From: Streptomyces sp. NBC_00287 | Lineage (GTDB): Bacteria > Actinomycetota > Actinomycetes > Streptomycetales > Streptomycetaceae | Assembly: GCF_036173105.1 (NCBI RefSeq) | Contig: NZ_CP108053.1 | Location: forward strand, 8,804,001 to 8,868,000 | DNA: 64,000 nucleotides | Direction of reading: 5' to 3' | In this document: piece after piece, positions 8,614 to 17,498 of the stretch | How the letters are laid out: every line of letters begins with the position of its first letter | Numbering within the stretch: position 1 is the first letter of the stretch | The notes under the pieces: generated by a model | Told to the model about the DNA's origin: nothing | Databases searched by the model: none | What the model saw: only the letters and a program-made list of their open reading frames with translations | Program-made: the position numbers and the translations under genes

Positions 8614-9957
8614 TTGAGTCACAAGCGAATGCCGAAGCGCAAGGCCGCGATAGCGGTGGGTGGCGTCGCGGCGCTCGGAGCGGCCGCGATTCTGCTGCCC
8701 AACGCCAACGCGTCCCAGGACGGCGCCTCGGACGACTCCGCAGCGCCCAGGACTCTGAAGGCGGCGGACGCCTCGGATCTCGCCTCACAGCTCGCCGGAC
8801 TGCTCGGCGACGCCTTCGCCGGCTCGTACTACGACGCCGACAGCCAGCAGTTGGTCGTCAATGTCGTCCCCGGCGACAACAACAACATCATTGTCCAGGC
8901 CAAGAAGGCCGGCGCGACCGTCCGCGAGGTCGACAACAGCCTGGCCGAACTGGACTCCGGCGCGCAGACCCTGAAGTCCGAGGCGACCATCCCGGGCACC
9001 GCCTGGGCCGTCGACCCCCGGACGAACAAGATCCTGGTCACCGCCGACAGCACCGTCACCGGCGCCAAGTGGGACCAGCTGGAGTCGACCGTGGAGAGCC
9101 TCGGCTCCGGCATGGCGACCATCAAGAAGTCCGAGGGCACCTTCAAGACCTTCCTCTCCGGCGGCGACGCGATCTTCGCCGGTGGCGCCCGCTGCTCGGC
9201 CGGCTTCAACGTCACCGCGGGCGACGGCACCCCGGCCTTCCTGACGGCGGGTCACTGCGGGGTGGCCGCCGAGGCGTGGGCGGACGCCGAGGGCGGCGAG
9301 CCGATCGCCACCGTCGACCAGGCCACCTTCCCCGGTGAGGGCGACTTCGCGCTGGTCAAGTACGACGACCCGGCCACCGAGGCGCCGAGCGACGTCAACG
9401 TCGGCGGCGGCCAGACCGTGCAGATCAGCCAGGCCGCGGACGCCGAGGTGGGCCTTCAGGTCTTCCGGATGGGCAGCACGACCGGGTTGAGCGACGGCCA
9501 GGTCCTCGGTCTCGACGCCACGGTCAATTACCCCGAGGGCACCGTCACCGGGCTCATCCAGACCGACGTCTGCGCCGAGCCCGGCGACAGCGGCGGCGCG
9601 CTGTTCACCCAGGACGGCCTCGCGATCGGCCTGACCTCGGGCGGCAGCGGCGACTGCACGGTGGGCGGCGAGACCTTCTTCCAGCCGGTCACGACCGCGC
9701 TTGAAGCGGTCGGCGCGACCCTCGGCGCGGGTGACGCGGCGGGCGGCGCGGGTGCGGGCGAGGAGGCCGGCGCCGGCGAGGAGGCGGGCGCGGGCGAGGA
9801 AGCCGGTGTCGGCGAGGAAGTGGGCGCGGGCGAGGAGGCCGGTGTCGGCGAGGAGGCGGGCGCGGGCGAGGAGGCCGGTGTCGGCGAAGAGGCGGGTGTC
9901 GGCGAGGACGCCGGTGCCGGTGGAGCTGACGACTCCGGGCTGACCGAGACGCACTGA
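8614..9957 (+). CDS. Secreted S1 (alpha-lytic/streptogrisin-type) serine protease with repeat tail
   Basis: The 447-residue pre-pro-protease starts with a signal peptide (MPKRKAAIAVGGVAALG..., cleaved near residue 33). A pro-region of about 120 residues follows, then a chymotrypsin-fold domain with His214 (LTAGHCG), Asp244 (GEGDFALV) and Ser326 (PGDSGGAL), and paired cysteines (ARCSAG/GHCG; DVCAE/GDCTV). The start is TTG at 8614, after AGGAGG with a 9-nt gap. Unusually, the catalytic domain is followed by a tail of nine six-residue acidic repeats, then DDSGLTETH. There is no sorting signal, so the enzyme is probably released or held by the tail. A strong hairpin terminator follows directly. 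Confidence 0.9.
   Translation: MSHKRMPKRKAAIAVGGVAALGAAAILLPNANASQDGASDDSAAPRTLKAADASDLASQLAGLLGDAFAGSYYDADSQQLVVNVVPGDNNNIIVQAKKAGATVREVDNSLAELDSGAQTLKSEATIPGTAWAVDPRTNKILVTADSTVTGAKWDQLESTVESLGSGMATIKKSEGTFKTFLSGGDAIFAGGARCSAGFNVTAGDGTPAFLTAGHCGVAAEAWADAEGGEPIATVDQATFPGEGDFALVKYDDPATEAPSDVNVGGGQTVQISQAADAEVGLQVFRMGSTTGLSDGQVLGLDATVNYPEGTVTGLIQTDVCAEPGDSGGALFTQDGLAIGLTSGGSGDCTVGGETFFQPVTTALEAVGATLGAGDAAGGAGAGEEAGAGEEAGAGEEAGVGEEVGAGEEAGVGEEAGAGEEAGVGEEAGVGEDAGAGGADDSGLTETH
9748..9909 (+). repeat. Nine tandem 18-bp repeats encoding (A/V)G(A/V)GE(E/D)
   Basis: Nine in-frame 18-bp units at the 3' end of the protease gene encode AGAGEE-like hexapeptides (variants AGVGEE, VGAGEE, AGVGED). The units differ mainly at third positions and at Ala/Val exchanges, so the array has been kept for some time under coding constraint. 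The predicted product is a flexible, acidic, Gly-rich tail. Confidence 0.9.
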
Positions 9958-9976
9958 CCCCCGTCACCGTACGAGC

Positions 9977-10016
9977 CCGGGTGGCCGGCCCTTCGGCGGG
10001 AGGGCCGGCCACCCGG
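9977..10016 (+). terminator. Strong hairpin terminator after the protease gene
   Basis: Perfect 15-bp arms (9977-9991 and 10002-10016, beginning CCGGGTGGCCGG) with a 10-nt loop, 19 bp after the protease stop codon. As usual in Streptomyces, no T-run follows. It should end transcription of the protease gene before the lectin gene. Confidence 0.82.
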
Positions 10017-10119
10017 ATGTGACGTAATCCTTACGCCCACCCCCAAGGGACTGACGTGGACGTATCCGGCGGTGTGAACTCCTGATCGAGACGATCGTCG
10101 ATCTTGCGATGGAGCACTC

Positions 10120-10980
10120 ATGAGATGGATGCGTTACGTGATCGCCGTGGCCGCGGGCCTGGCCATCGCCTTACTCGGTGTTCCGGGCGCCGCGTGGGCC
10201 GCCACCCCCGAGGTCCCCGAGGCGCTGCGGATCTCCAACGGGCCCTACGAGGGCTTCCAGCAGTGCGGCGCGCAGACCCCGCCGACCTTCAGCACCACCA
10301 ACAGTTTCGGCCCGCAGTTCGCGGCCTCGGTCCGGGGCGTGGAGCCCCAGCCCAACCTGGCCGGGACGCTGGAGCTCGCGCGTGCGGGCGGGCAGCCGCT
10401 GCACACCTACTCGGTCAACACGGGGCCGGTCGGGCACGTGTGGGCCATCCAGATTCCGACCAGCACCTTCAGTCCGGGTGACTACCAGTGGCGGATCCGC
10501 GCCGAGAACGGCGACGGCACCTCTGCCTGGTCCGCCTGGTGCGCGTTTACCGTGACCGGCCCGGCGGCCACGCCCACGGAGTTGACCTACAGCCCCGACG
10601 GCGGCGCGCACTGCCTCGATGTCAGCGGCGCGAGCAAGGAGAACGCCGCCAGGGTGCAACTGTGGGACTGCAACGGTTCCCTGGGGCAGACCTGGAGGAT
10701 CACACCCGAGGGGACCCTGGTGAACCCGAACTCGGGCAAGTGCCTGGACGTGGCCAACGGGGCCACCGCCAACGGCACCAAAGTCCAGATCTACACGTGC
10801 AACGGCACCGACGCCCAGCAGTGGCGCTACGACACCCCCGGCCCGGCCGCCTTCACCAACCCCCGGTCCGGCAAGTGCTTGGACGTTCCCTACGCGAACT
10901 TCAGCAACGGCGTCCAGCTCCAGATCCACGAGTGCAACGGCACCAACGCCCAGCTCTGGAAGCAGCTCACCCCGGCCTGA
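10120..10980 (+). CDS. Secreted ricin-type beta-trefoil lectin, TTA codon in signal peptide
   Basis: The 286-residue protein has a signal peptide (residues 1-27, ending GAAWA|AT). A domain of about 120 residues follows, with a fibronectin-like end (YQWRIRAENGDGTSAW), and then a C-terminal ricin B-type carbohydrate-binding domain from about residue 155. Its three repeats each carry a QxW-type motif (LGQTWRI, DAQQWRY, NAQLWKQ) and a CLDV repeat. It probably binds polysaccharide outside the cell; no catalytic domain is seen. Codon 18 is TTA (10171-10173), the leucine codon read only by the bldA tRNA in streptomycetes, so synthesis is likely to be delayed to development or stationary phase. Confidence 0.85.
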   Translation: MRWMRYVIAVAAGLAIALLGVPGAAWAATPEVPEALRISNGPYEGFQQCGAQTPPTFSTTNSFGPQFAASVRGVEPQPNLAGTLELARAGGQPLHTYSVNTGPVGHVWAIQIPTSTFSPGDYQWRIRAENGDGTSAWSAWCAFTVTGPAATPTELTYSPDGGAHCLDVSGASKENAARVQLWDCNGSLGQTWRITPEGTLVNPNSGKCLDVANGATANGTKVQIYTCNGTDAQQWRYDTPGPAAFTNPRSGKCLDVPYANFSNGVQLQIHECNGTNAQLWKQLTPA

Positions 10981-11014
10981 TCACGCGCGAACCCGGGTCC
11001 GCACGTCGTCCGCT

Positions 11015-13159
11015 TCATCCCCGGGCCCGGGCCCGCAACAACAGCACCGCCACATCGTCGATCCGCCCCCGAGGCATCGCCCGGGACTCCAGGAGCCGGT
11101 CGGCCAGCTCGTCCAGCGGCAGGTCCCCCGTCTCCGCGAGCACCCGCCCGAGATCGGCGAGCGCGTCCTCGATATCGGTGCCCGGCGACTCGATCAGCCC
11201 GTCGGTATAGAGGGCGAGCACGGATCCGGGCGCCAGATCGACCTGCGTCGTCTGATAGGTGGCCGAGCCGTCGATGCCCAGCAGTGGACCCCCGGCCAGG
11301 TCCAGCACCCGCACCCGCCCGTCCGGCCGTCTCAGCAGCGGCGGGGGATGACCCGCCCGGGCCATCACGGCCCGCCCGTGCTCCGCATCGAGCCGCAGAT
11401 ACAGACAGCTCGCGAACAGATCGGCGCCCAGGTCGATCAGCAGCCGGTTGGTACTGCGCATGACCTCCGCGGGCGGCTGCCCCACGGTCGTGTACGCCCG
11501 TACGGCCGTACGGATCTGTCCCATCAGACCGGCCGCCGTCACATTGTGGCCCTGCACATCCCCGATCACCGCCGCGGCCTGTCCCTGCGCGGGCACCAGG
11601 TCGTAGAAGTCGCCGCCGATGTCCATGCCCTGAGTGGCCGGCAGATAGCGGGCGGCCGCGTCGATGCCGGGCAGCGGCGGCAGGGAGTGCGGCAGCAGCG
11701 CTGCCTGGAGGCCGTGGGCCAGTTGGTGCTTGGCGTCGTAGAGCACCGCCCGCTCCAGGGCCTGCGCGATCAGCCCGCCCAGGCTCGTCAGCACCGCACG
11801 CTCGTCGGCGGGGAAGCCGTGCGGCTCGGTGTAGGCGAGCACGAGGGTGCCGACCGGGCGGCCGGAGGCGATCAGCGGCAGATAGGCCCAGGCGGCGAAC
11901 CCGTCGGGCGTGGCCTCTCGGGCCGGGTACAGCCGCTCCAACTGCTGCTGGTCCTCGAAGAACGCGGGCACACCCGTGGTCAGGACATGCGTGCCCGGTG
12001 TCCGCTCCAGCAGCGGCAGCCCGTCGAACCGCTCCACGACGTGCGAGTCCGGGTAGCCGTGATGGCCCAGCACATGGAGTCGGCCCGCCCGGGAGCCGAG
12101 CACCACCAGGGCCTGGCTGCCCACCGCCGGGGCGATCTCGTCCGCGGCCAGTTGCACCACGTCCTGCACGCCCACCGCCTCGGTGAGCGCTCCGGCCAGG
12201 CTCAGCACCTGGGAGATCGTGACCAGGCGTGACGGGGCGTCATCGGCCGGGCGGTGCCCCCGGTTCATCTCGGCCACCGCTCGCGCCCGCGTAATGCGGA
12301 CGCTCAGCCCCGAGGTGCTCGGATACAGGCGGAACGACAGCCAGTCGCCCGGCGGTCGCAGCGCCACGAAGGAGGTGCTCTGCTGGCTCATCAGCGCGGC
12401 CCGGTAGCGGTCCTCGTAGACCGGGTCGTTGAGCCACGGCACCGACGCCCACAGCTGGGTGCCGAGCAGCCGGCTCACCGGGACGCCGATCAGCTCGGCC
12501 GCCGCCGCGTTGGCGAAGGAGATCCGGCCGTGCAGATCGAGCGAGCAGAGCCCGTAGGGCAGCCGGGCCACCATCCGCGCCGACTCGACCGAGCCGAGCG
12601 TGCCGGCGGCGCCGGCCAGGCCGGGGCCGCCGAGCAGATCGGGCTCGGGCAGCAGCGGGACGCTGTCCTCCAGGGCGCGCGCCAGCCGGGCGGCGAGCCG
12701 GTCGCAGGCGGCGCTCAGATGGGTGCGCTCCCGGTCGGACAGGTCAGGCGGATGCGATCCCGGCCAGGTCACGAAGACCGCGCCGTAGGCCGTGGACTCG
12801 GTGGCCACCGGCAGCGCCGCGAGCGCGAAGGGATAGGGCAGGACGACGGAGATCCGCGGATACAGGCGGGCCATCTCCTCCTCGCCGCCGACCCACACCA
12901 GCCGCCGTTCGCGCACCGCGTCGGCCACCGGGATCGGCGCGCTCAGCCCCACCCGCTCCCAGGGCGCCGCGAACGCTCGGGGGAGTCCAGCCATCACCGC
13001 CATCTCCAGTACCGGCTCCTTGCTGGCCAGCAGATAGACCGCGCCGGAGTGCGCGTGGACCTCGTCCATCATCGAGGCCAGCGCGAGCGACAGCAGCGGC
13101 CGGCCGATCCGCGTCCGGGCGGTCGCCGGTGCCTGGGCGGACGGTTGACCGTCGGACAC
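11015..13159 (-). CDS. SpoIIE-type PP2C phosphatase with GAF-PAS-GAF sensor region
   Basis: The 714-residue protein has an N-terminal GAF-like region (about 40-180), a PAS domain (about 200-320; LPYGLCSLDLHGRISFANAAA is its start, cut at LDLHGRISF), a second GAF (about 350-480) and a SpoIIE PP2C domain from about 500. The metal-binding acids are in DIGGDFYDL and VIGDVQGH, with a later acid at RIDDVAVLL. The family dephosphorylates anti-anti-sigma factors and so controls sigma factors. GTG at 13159 is chosen because GGAGG lies 7 nt upstream; the open frame continues further. It lies back to back with ramR. Unlike the phosphatase at 20453 it has no HATPase domain. Confidence 0.85.
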   Translation of the reverse strand: MSDGQPSAQAPATARTRIGRPLLSLALASMMDEVHAHSGAVYLLASKEPVLEMAVMAGLPRAFAAPWERVGLSAPIPVADAVRERRLVWVGGEEEMARLYPRISVVLPYPFALAALPVATESTAYGAVFVTWPGSHPPDLSDRERTHLSAACDRLAARLARALEDSVPLLPEPDLLGGPGLAGAAGTLGSVESARMVARLPYGLCSLDLHGRISFANAAAAELIGVPVSRLLGTQLWASVPWLNDPVYEDRYRAALMSQQSTSFVALRPPGDWLSFRLYPSTSGLSVRITRARAVAEMNRGHRPADDAPSRLVTISQVLSLAGALTEAVGVQDVVQLAADEIAPAVGSQALVVLGSRAGRLHVLGHHGYPDSHVVERFDGLPLLERTPGTHVLTTGVPAFFEDQQQLERLYPAREATPDGFAAWAYLPLIASGRPVGTLVLAYTEPHGFPADERAVLTSLGGLIAQALERAVLYDAKHQLAHGLQAALLPHSLPPLPGIDAAARYLPATQGMDIGGDFYDLVPAQGQAAAVIGDVQGHNVTAAGLMGQIRTAVRAYTTVGQPPAEVMRSTNRLLIDLGADLFASCLYLRLDAEHGRAVMARAGHPPPLLRRPDGRVRVLDLAGGPLLGIDGSATYQTTQVDLAPGSVLALYTDGLIESPGTDIEDALADLGRVLAETGDLPLDELADRLLESRAMPRGRIDDVAVLLLRARARG

Positions 13160-13450
13160 GCCGACCACCTCCTCGCACGGCCGGGTGACGGGTCCCAGGG
13201 AACAAATCTCCCTCCTGGCGGCCCGGCGCGCACGGCGAGCGGGACCGGCCGCGAGGGTGCGGGCCGTACCCCCTCGGTCCCGGCCCACGCCCGGCAGTAG
13301 AAGCGCTTGCCGGGGTACGGGATCCGCGTGTGCGCCCCCGCGCCCCGTGATGGCTGGTTCTACGCGCGCAGGAAGGGAGGACGGAGCGAAAAATGGGGCA
13401 CGCGCTCCTCACCTATGGGACCGGCGAACGGTGACGCGAAGGGACGACCA

Positions 13451-14062
13451 GTGATCCGGGTTCTTCTGGTGCACGACGAGTGTCTGGTCCGATCGGTCCT
13501 GGCGGACTGGCTGCGCCGCGAATCGGACCTCGGGGTGTTCCACTCCCCGTGGCGCAGCGCCTCGGGGAGTGTGCGCAGCGTGCGGCCGGACGTCTGCGCG
13601 GCCGACCTGGAATGCGCGGACACCTACGGCATACCCCCGCTGGGTGAGCTCGGCGAGCGGGTGCACGGCGTGGCGCCGCCTCGGCTTCTCGTCCTGGCGA
13701 GCGCGAACCGGCCGGGTCTGCTGAAGGGCGCGGCGGAGGCGGGGGCGCTCGGCTATGTGGACAAGGAGGGTGGCATGCCGGAGCGCCTGGTGGAGGGGAT
13801 CCGGCTGGTTGCCGAAGGAAAACGTTTCGTTGATGACTCGCTGGGCTTCGGATTTCTCCGGGCCGCCGAAATGCCGCTGACCAGACGGGAGCTGAGTGTC
13901 TTAGTCCTCGCCGCCGAGGGGGCCTCCGTCGCGGAGATCGCCGGGAGCCTGCACCTGTCCAACGGGACCGTGCGCAATTACATGGCGGCCATCACCCGCA
14001 AGACCGGGGCCCGCAACCGCATCGACGCGATCCGTATCTCGCAGGGCGAGGGCTGGCTGTGA
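13451..14062 (+). CDS. ramR: RamR, response-regulator activator of the SapB operon
   Basis: The 203-residue protein has an N-terminal receiver-like domain (IRVLLVHDECLVRSVL; a single acidic pair) and a C-terminal LuxR/GerE helix-turn-helix (PLTRRELSVLVLAAEG, then LSNGTVRNYMAAI). RamR proteins bind upstream of ramC and switch on SapB synthesis for aerial growth. The GTG start at 13451 has AAGGGA upstream. Codon 151 is TTA (13901-13903), so full-length RamR should need the bldA tRNA. Its last 162 bp overlap the 3' end of ramB on the other strand, and that TTA is the ramB stop codon read in reverse. Assignment rests on the domain pattern plus adjacency to ramC-S-A-B. Confidence 0.9.
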   Translation: MIRVLLVHDECLVRSVLADWLRRESDLGVFHSPWRSASGSVRSVRPDVCAADLECADTYGIPPLGELGERVHGVAPPRLLVLASANRPGLLKGAAEAGALGYVDKEGGMPERLVEGIRLVAEGKRFVDDSLGFGFLRAAEMPLTRRELSVLVLAAEGASVAEIAGSLHLSNGTVRNYMAAITRKTGARNRIDAIRISQGEGWL

Positions 14063-15742
14063 CGGTACGGGCGTCCAGCCCCCGACGAGGTCCCGGTACA
14101 GCGCCGAGCGGCCCAGCAGCTCGCCGTGCGTGCCGTACGCCGTCGTACGGCCGTCCATGACCAGGACCCGGTCGGCGCGGCGCGCCGAGCTGATGCGGTG
14201 CGCGACTACCACCAGGGTGCCCCCGGGCCGCGCGGCGAAGGCCCGCTCCGCGCGCTCCTCGGCCCGCGGGTCCAGATGACAGGTCGCCTCGTCGAGCAGG
14301 ACGAGCGGGGCGTACGACAGATAGGCCCGGGTCAGCGCGACGAGCTGCCGCTCTCCCCCGGACAGCGCCGCCGGTTCGACCGTGGCGTCGGGCCCGCCGA
14401 GCGCCTCCAGCAGCGGCAGCAGTCCCACCGCCTCGGCCGCGGCGAGCAGCTCCTCCTCGGGTACGGGATCCGGCCGCAGCTGCCCGAGATTCTCGGCGAG
14501 AGTGCCGGTGTGGACGTACGCCTGCTGCGGGATGAGCACCCGACACGCCGAGGCCTCGGGCCCCGGTACGGGGTGCCCGCAGACCTTTATGGCCCCCCGT
14601 TGTGGTTCCAGCAGTCCGGCGACCAGCGCGGTGAGCGTCGACTTGCCGATCCCGCTCGGACCTACGACGGCCAGGTGGGCCCCCGGCGGGAGCACGAGGT
14701 CGAGGTCCTTGACGACGGGGGCTGCGGTGGGGCCGTAGGCGAAGGTGACCGAGGTGAGGGAGAGGGCGGGGGTGCCGGGCGGCGTTGGGGAGGGGCGGGG
14801 GAGTCGCCGGGGTGGCTCCGGAAGTGTGCCGCGCATCAGCCGCCGTAGCACCACCGCCAGCCGCGATCCGCTCGTGCCCACGCCGTGGACGAGATTGCGC
14901 AGGGCCGGCAGCAGGGACTGGGTGACGTAGGCGAGCGCGCCTACCAGGGCGCCCGGGGTGACTCCGTGGCCGAGGAGCCAGGGTGCGGTGGCGAGGAGGA
15001 GGACAATCGGGAGTTCGCCGCCGATGGTCAGGGAGGCCACGCGCAGGACGCCCCAGCGGGCCAGGGACGTCGCGGCCCGCTGTTCCGCGTCGATCCGGTC
15101 CTCCGTGCCGGTCGCGACCCTCGCCTCCGCTCCGGCCGCCGTGATGTCCCGCAACCCGGGGCAGACCGCGCCGAACCGCTCGGCGAGCGCCTCGTCGGCG
15201 ACGAGGAACGTCTCCTGCCGATGGGCCAGCGGCCGCAGCGTCACCGCGAAGAGAGCCACCCCGGCGAGCAGCGGCAGCCCGACGACCAGCAGAAGCGGCG
15301 GGGCGAGCGAGAACAGGCCGATGAGGGCGCCGACAGCGGTGAACACGAACGAACGCGACACCAGCACAAGACCGGCGAAGGTGTCCCGTGCGATCTCGGC
15401 CTGCTGGGTGAGCCCGGACAGCGCCGCGGAGTCACCCTCCCGGACTCCGCGGGCCACGACCCGGGTCACCAGACCGTCCCTGAGGGGTTCGACCAGCTCG
15501 GCCACCGCGGCGTACACCCGTGCCGTCCCGTACGCCCCGACGAGTACCCCGAGCCCGGCCACCGCGAGCCACGCGAGGCCCGTGCCGGTCCGGCCCGCCA
15601 GGAACCCCTCGTCCAGGGCGCGCGCGGGCGCGTACCCGGTGAGGAAGGTCTGTCCGGTCTCCAGCACCGACCAGCCCGCGAGCCGCGCCACGACCCGCCA
15701 TCGCTCCCGCAGGAACCGCAGCCCCAGACGCGGCAGATTCAT
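13901..15742 (-). CDS. ramB: RamB, ABC transporter permease/ATPase for SapB export
   Basis: The 613-residue half-transporter has an N-terminal six-helix permease region (about 1-310) and an ATPase domain with GPSGIGKST, LSGGERQLVALTRAY and VLLDEATCHLD. With RamA it forms the putative exporter of mature SapB. The ATG at 15742 overlaps the ramA stop (ATGA), so the two are translationally coupled; the longer upstream frame is not used. After the usual end of such proteins (SALYRDLVGGW) the frame continues for about 55 residues of low-complexity sequence, antisense to ramR, to a TAA at 13901. That tail is probably a by-product of the overlap rather than a functional domain. Confidence 0.88.
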   Translation of the reverse strand: MNLPRLGLRFLRERWRVVARLAGWSVLETGQTFLTGYAPARALDEGFLAGRTGTGLAWLAVAGLGVLVGAYGTARVYAAVAELVEPLRDGLVTRVVARGVREGDSAALSGLTQQAEIARDTFAGLVLVSRSFVFTAVGALIGLFSLAPPLLLVVGLPLLAGVALFAVTLRPLAHRQETFLVADEALAERFGAVCPGLRDITAAGAEARVATGTEDRIDAEQRAATSLARWGVLRVASLTIGGELPIVLLLATAPWLLGHGVTPGALVGALAYVTQSLLPALRNLVHGVGTSGSRLAVVLRRLMRGTLPEPPRRLPRPSPTPPGTPALSLTSVTFAYGPTAAPVVKDLDLVLPPGAHLAVVGPSGIGKSTLTALVAGLLEPQRGAIKVCGHPVPGPEASACRVLIPQQAYVHTGTLAENLGQLRPDPVPEEELLAAAEAVGLLPLLEALGGPDATVEPAALSGGERQLVALTRAYLSYAPLVLLDEATCHLDPRAEERAERAFAARPGGTLVVVAHRISSARRADRVLVMDGRTTAYGTHGELLGRSALYRDLVGGWTPVPSQPALALRDTDRVDAVAGPGLAGDGRHVIAHGPVGQVQAPGDLRDGGPLGGED

Positions 15743-17415
15743 GGCCGCTCCCCGTCCGCGAACGCCGCCCGGTAGCCGGGGAGTTCCCACAGCTGCTCGT
15801 GCGGTCCGACCGCCTGTATCCGCCCCTCGTCCAGCCAGGCCACGGCGTCCGCACGGGCCGCCGTGGCGGGCCGGTGGGCGATCAGCAGCCGGGTGCCGTC
15901 GCCCATCAGGGAGTCGGTGATCTGCGCCTCCGTCACCGTGTCGAGGCTGGACAGGGCGTCGTCGAGGATGAGGAGCCGTCCGCCGTGGGCGAATGCCCGG
16001 GCCAGGCCGAGGCGTTGGGACTCCCCGCCGGAGTGCGGCGCGTCGGCGCAGAGGGTGGCGTAACCGGCGGGCAGGCGGCGCACGAACTCGTCCGCGTGGG
16101 CCCTGCGGGCCGCTTCCCGGATCCGATCGGGGGAGCGGGGTAGCGGGCCGAGGCTGATCTCCTCCTCGAGGGTGCCGCCCAGCAGCGCGGGCCGTTCGAA
16201 GGCGTGGCCGATCGCCCCGCGCAGCTCGTCGTGGGACAGCTCGTGCAGCGGCACCCCGTCGAGCAGGACCTCCCCGGCGTCGGGCTCGGTGAGGCGCCCG
16301 GCGACCGAGGCGAGCAGGGTCTTCCCGGCGCCCGAGCGGCCCACCACGGCGAGCGTGGTCCCGCCGGGCACGACGAGATCGACGCCGTCGAGGACGGTCC
16401 GTCGGCCGCGCCGGGCGGTCACCCCGCGCAGCTCGAGACGGCCGGGGCCGGGTGGCAGCCGGCGGTCCCCGTAGGCCGGGGGCGGTTCGGTGAGCACCTC
16501 CGTGAGGCGTCCGGTGGCGGCCCGGGCGCGGGCGAGGCTCGCGAGCTGTCCCACCAGTACGCCGATGCCCGTGGCCAGCACCGCGTACCGCGACGCGGCG
16601 AGCAGCTCACCGACCGTCAGCCGGTCCCGGGTGAGCAGGAACCCCGCGACGGCGACGACCCCGAGCTGGAGCAGTGGAGCCACGGCGGCGGACTGTCCGG
16701 CGGCCCGCCCCTGCACTCGCCACATGCGACGTCCTGCCCGGGACAGCTCGGGCAGCGGCCGCAGGATCCGCGCGGTCTCCCGTTCTGTCGTACCCGCCGC
16801 CTGGATGGTGCGGTGTCCGCCGATGGCTTCCGAGAGCGCGCCCGCGATCCGTCCCTGCACTTCCTGGTAGCGGGCCACGCAGTCCCGGGTGTCGCGGGTG
16901 AAGGCGCGCAGCAGCAGCGCGAGCACCGGTGCTCCGGCCAGCAGTACGGCCGCGAGCCACGGGTCGATCAGCGCCAGGGCCACGAGTCCGCCGACCGGTC
17001 CGGCGAGCGCGGCGACCAGGGCCGCGCGTGCCGAAGGTGCCGTGCCGGCCTGCGCGGCGTTGCCGACGAGGCGGGCGACGAGGTCTCCGGAGCCGAAGCG
17101 ATCGGCGGCGCGCGGGCCCACGGCCAGGACATGACGGTTCAGGCGCCGACGCAGCCAGCCGGTGGTGCGGGCGTCCACCGTGCCGCCGAGCACGGTCTCG
17201 CCCGCGTCGAGCAGGGCGAGCAGCAGGACCAGCGCGGCGCAGTACAGCACCCAGCGGGTCGCCGGGGCGTCGGCCAGCAGCAGGTCCAGGGTGCGGCCCA
17301 GCGCGGCGGGCAGCAGCAGCCCTGCCCCGGTGGCGGCGGTGCTCGCCAGGCACAGGGCGAGCCAGCGGGCGGGGACCGGACCGAGCAGGCCGGGCTCCCT
17401 CGTGCGCGTGGTCAT
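15739..17415 (-). CDS. ramA: RamA, ABC transporter permease/ATPase for SapB export
   Basis: The 558-residue half-transporter has a hydrophobic permease region (first helices LALCLASTAATGAGLLLP and WVLYCAALVLLLALL) and an ATPase domain with Walker A GRSGAGKT, signature SGGESQRLGLARAF and Walker B LLILDDALSSLD. ATG at 17415 is used; the extended open frame reaching into ramS in another phase is not real. It is the third gene of the ramC-S-A-B order typical of the SapB operon and lies 83 bp after ramS, with a hairpin in between. The two ABC proteins differ in their membrane parts and likely form a heterodimer. Confidence 0.88.
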   Translation of the reverse strand: MTTRTREPGLLGPVPARWLALCLASTAATGAGLLLPAALGRTLDLLLADAPATRWVLYCAALVLLLALLDAGETVLGGTVDARTTGWLRRRLNRHVLAVGPRAADRFGSGDLVARLVGNAAQAGTAPSARAALVAALAGPVGGLVALALIDPWLAAVLLAGAPVLALLLRAFTRDTRDCVARYQEVQGRIAGALSEAIGGHRTIQAAGTTERETARILRPLPELSRAGRRMWRVQGRAAGQSAAVAPLLQLGVVAVAGFLLTRDRLTVGELLAASRYAVLATGIGVLVGQLASLARARAATGRLTEVLTEPPPAYGDRRLPPGPGRLELRGVTARRGRRTVLDGVDLVVPGGTTLAVVGRSGAGKTLLASVAGRLTEPDAGEVLLDGVPLHELSHDELRGAIGHAFERPALLGGTLEEEISLGPLPRSPDRIREAARRAHADEFVRRLPAGYATLCADAPHSGGESQRLGLARAFAHGGRLLILDDALSSLDTVTEAQITDSLMGDGTRLLIAHRPATAARADAVAWLDEGRIQAVGPHEQLWELPGYRAAFADGERP

Positions 17416-17439
17416 GCGGCGCCCTCTCGGTGTGCGGGA

Positions 17440-17479
17440 CCCCGGGGGCCCCTCCCTCACGGGAGCGGACCGCCCGGGG
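17440..17479 (-). terminator. Hairpin between ramS and ramA
   Basis: The ramS-ramA gap contains nested inverted repeats: CTCCC/GGGAG around a TCAC loop (17452-17465), inside outer arms CCCCGGG (17440-17446) and CCCGGGG (17473-17479). On the operon strand it would fold directly after the ramS stop. It may attenuate transcription into ramA-B, or stabilise a short ramC-S mRNA so that the precursor is abundant. Confidence 0.45.
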
Positions 17480-17498
17480 CCGTGGTCGCGCGGTGCCG

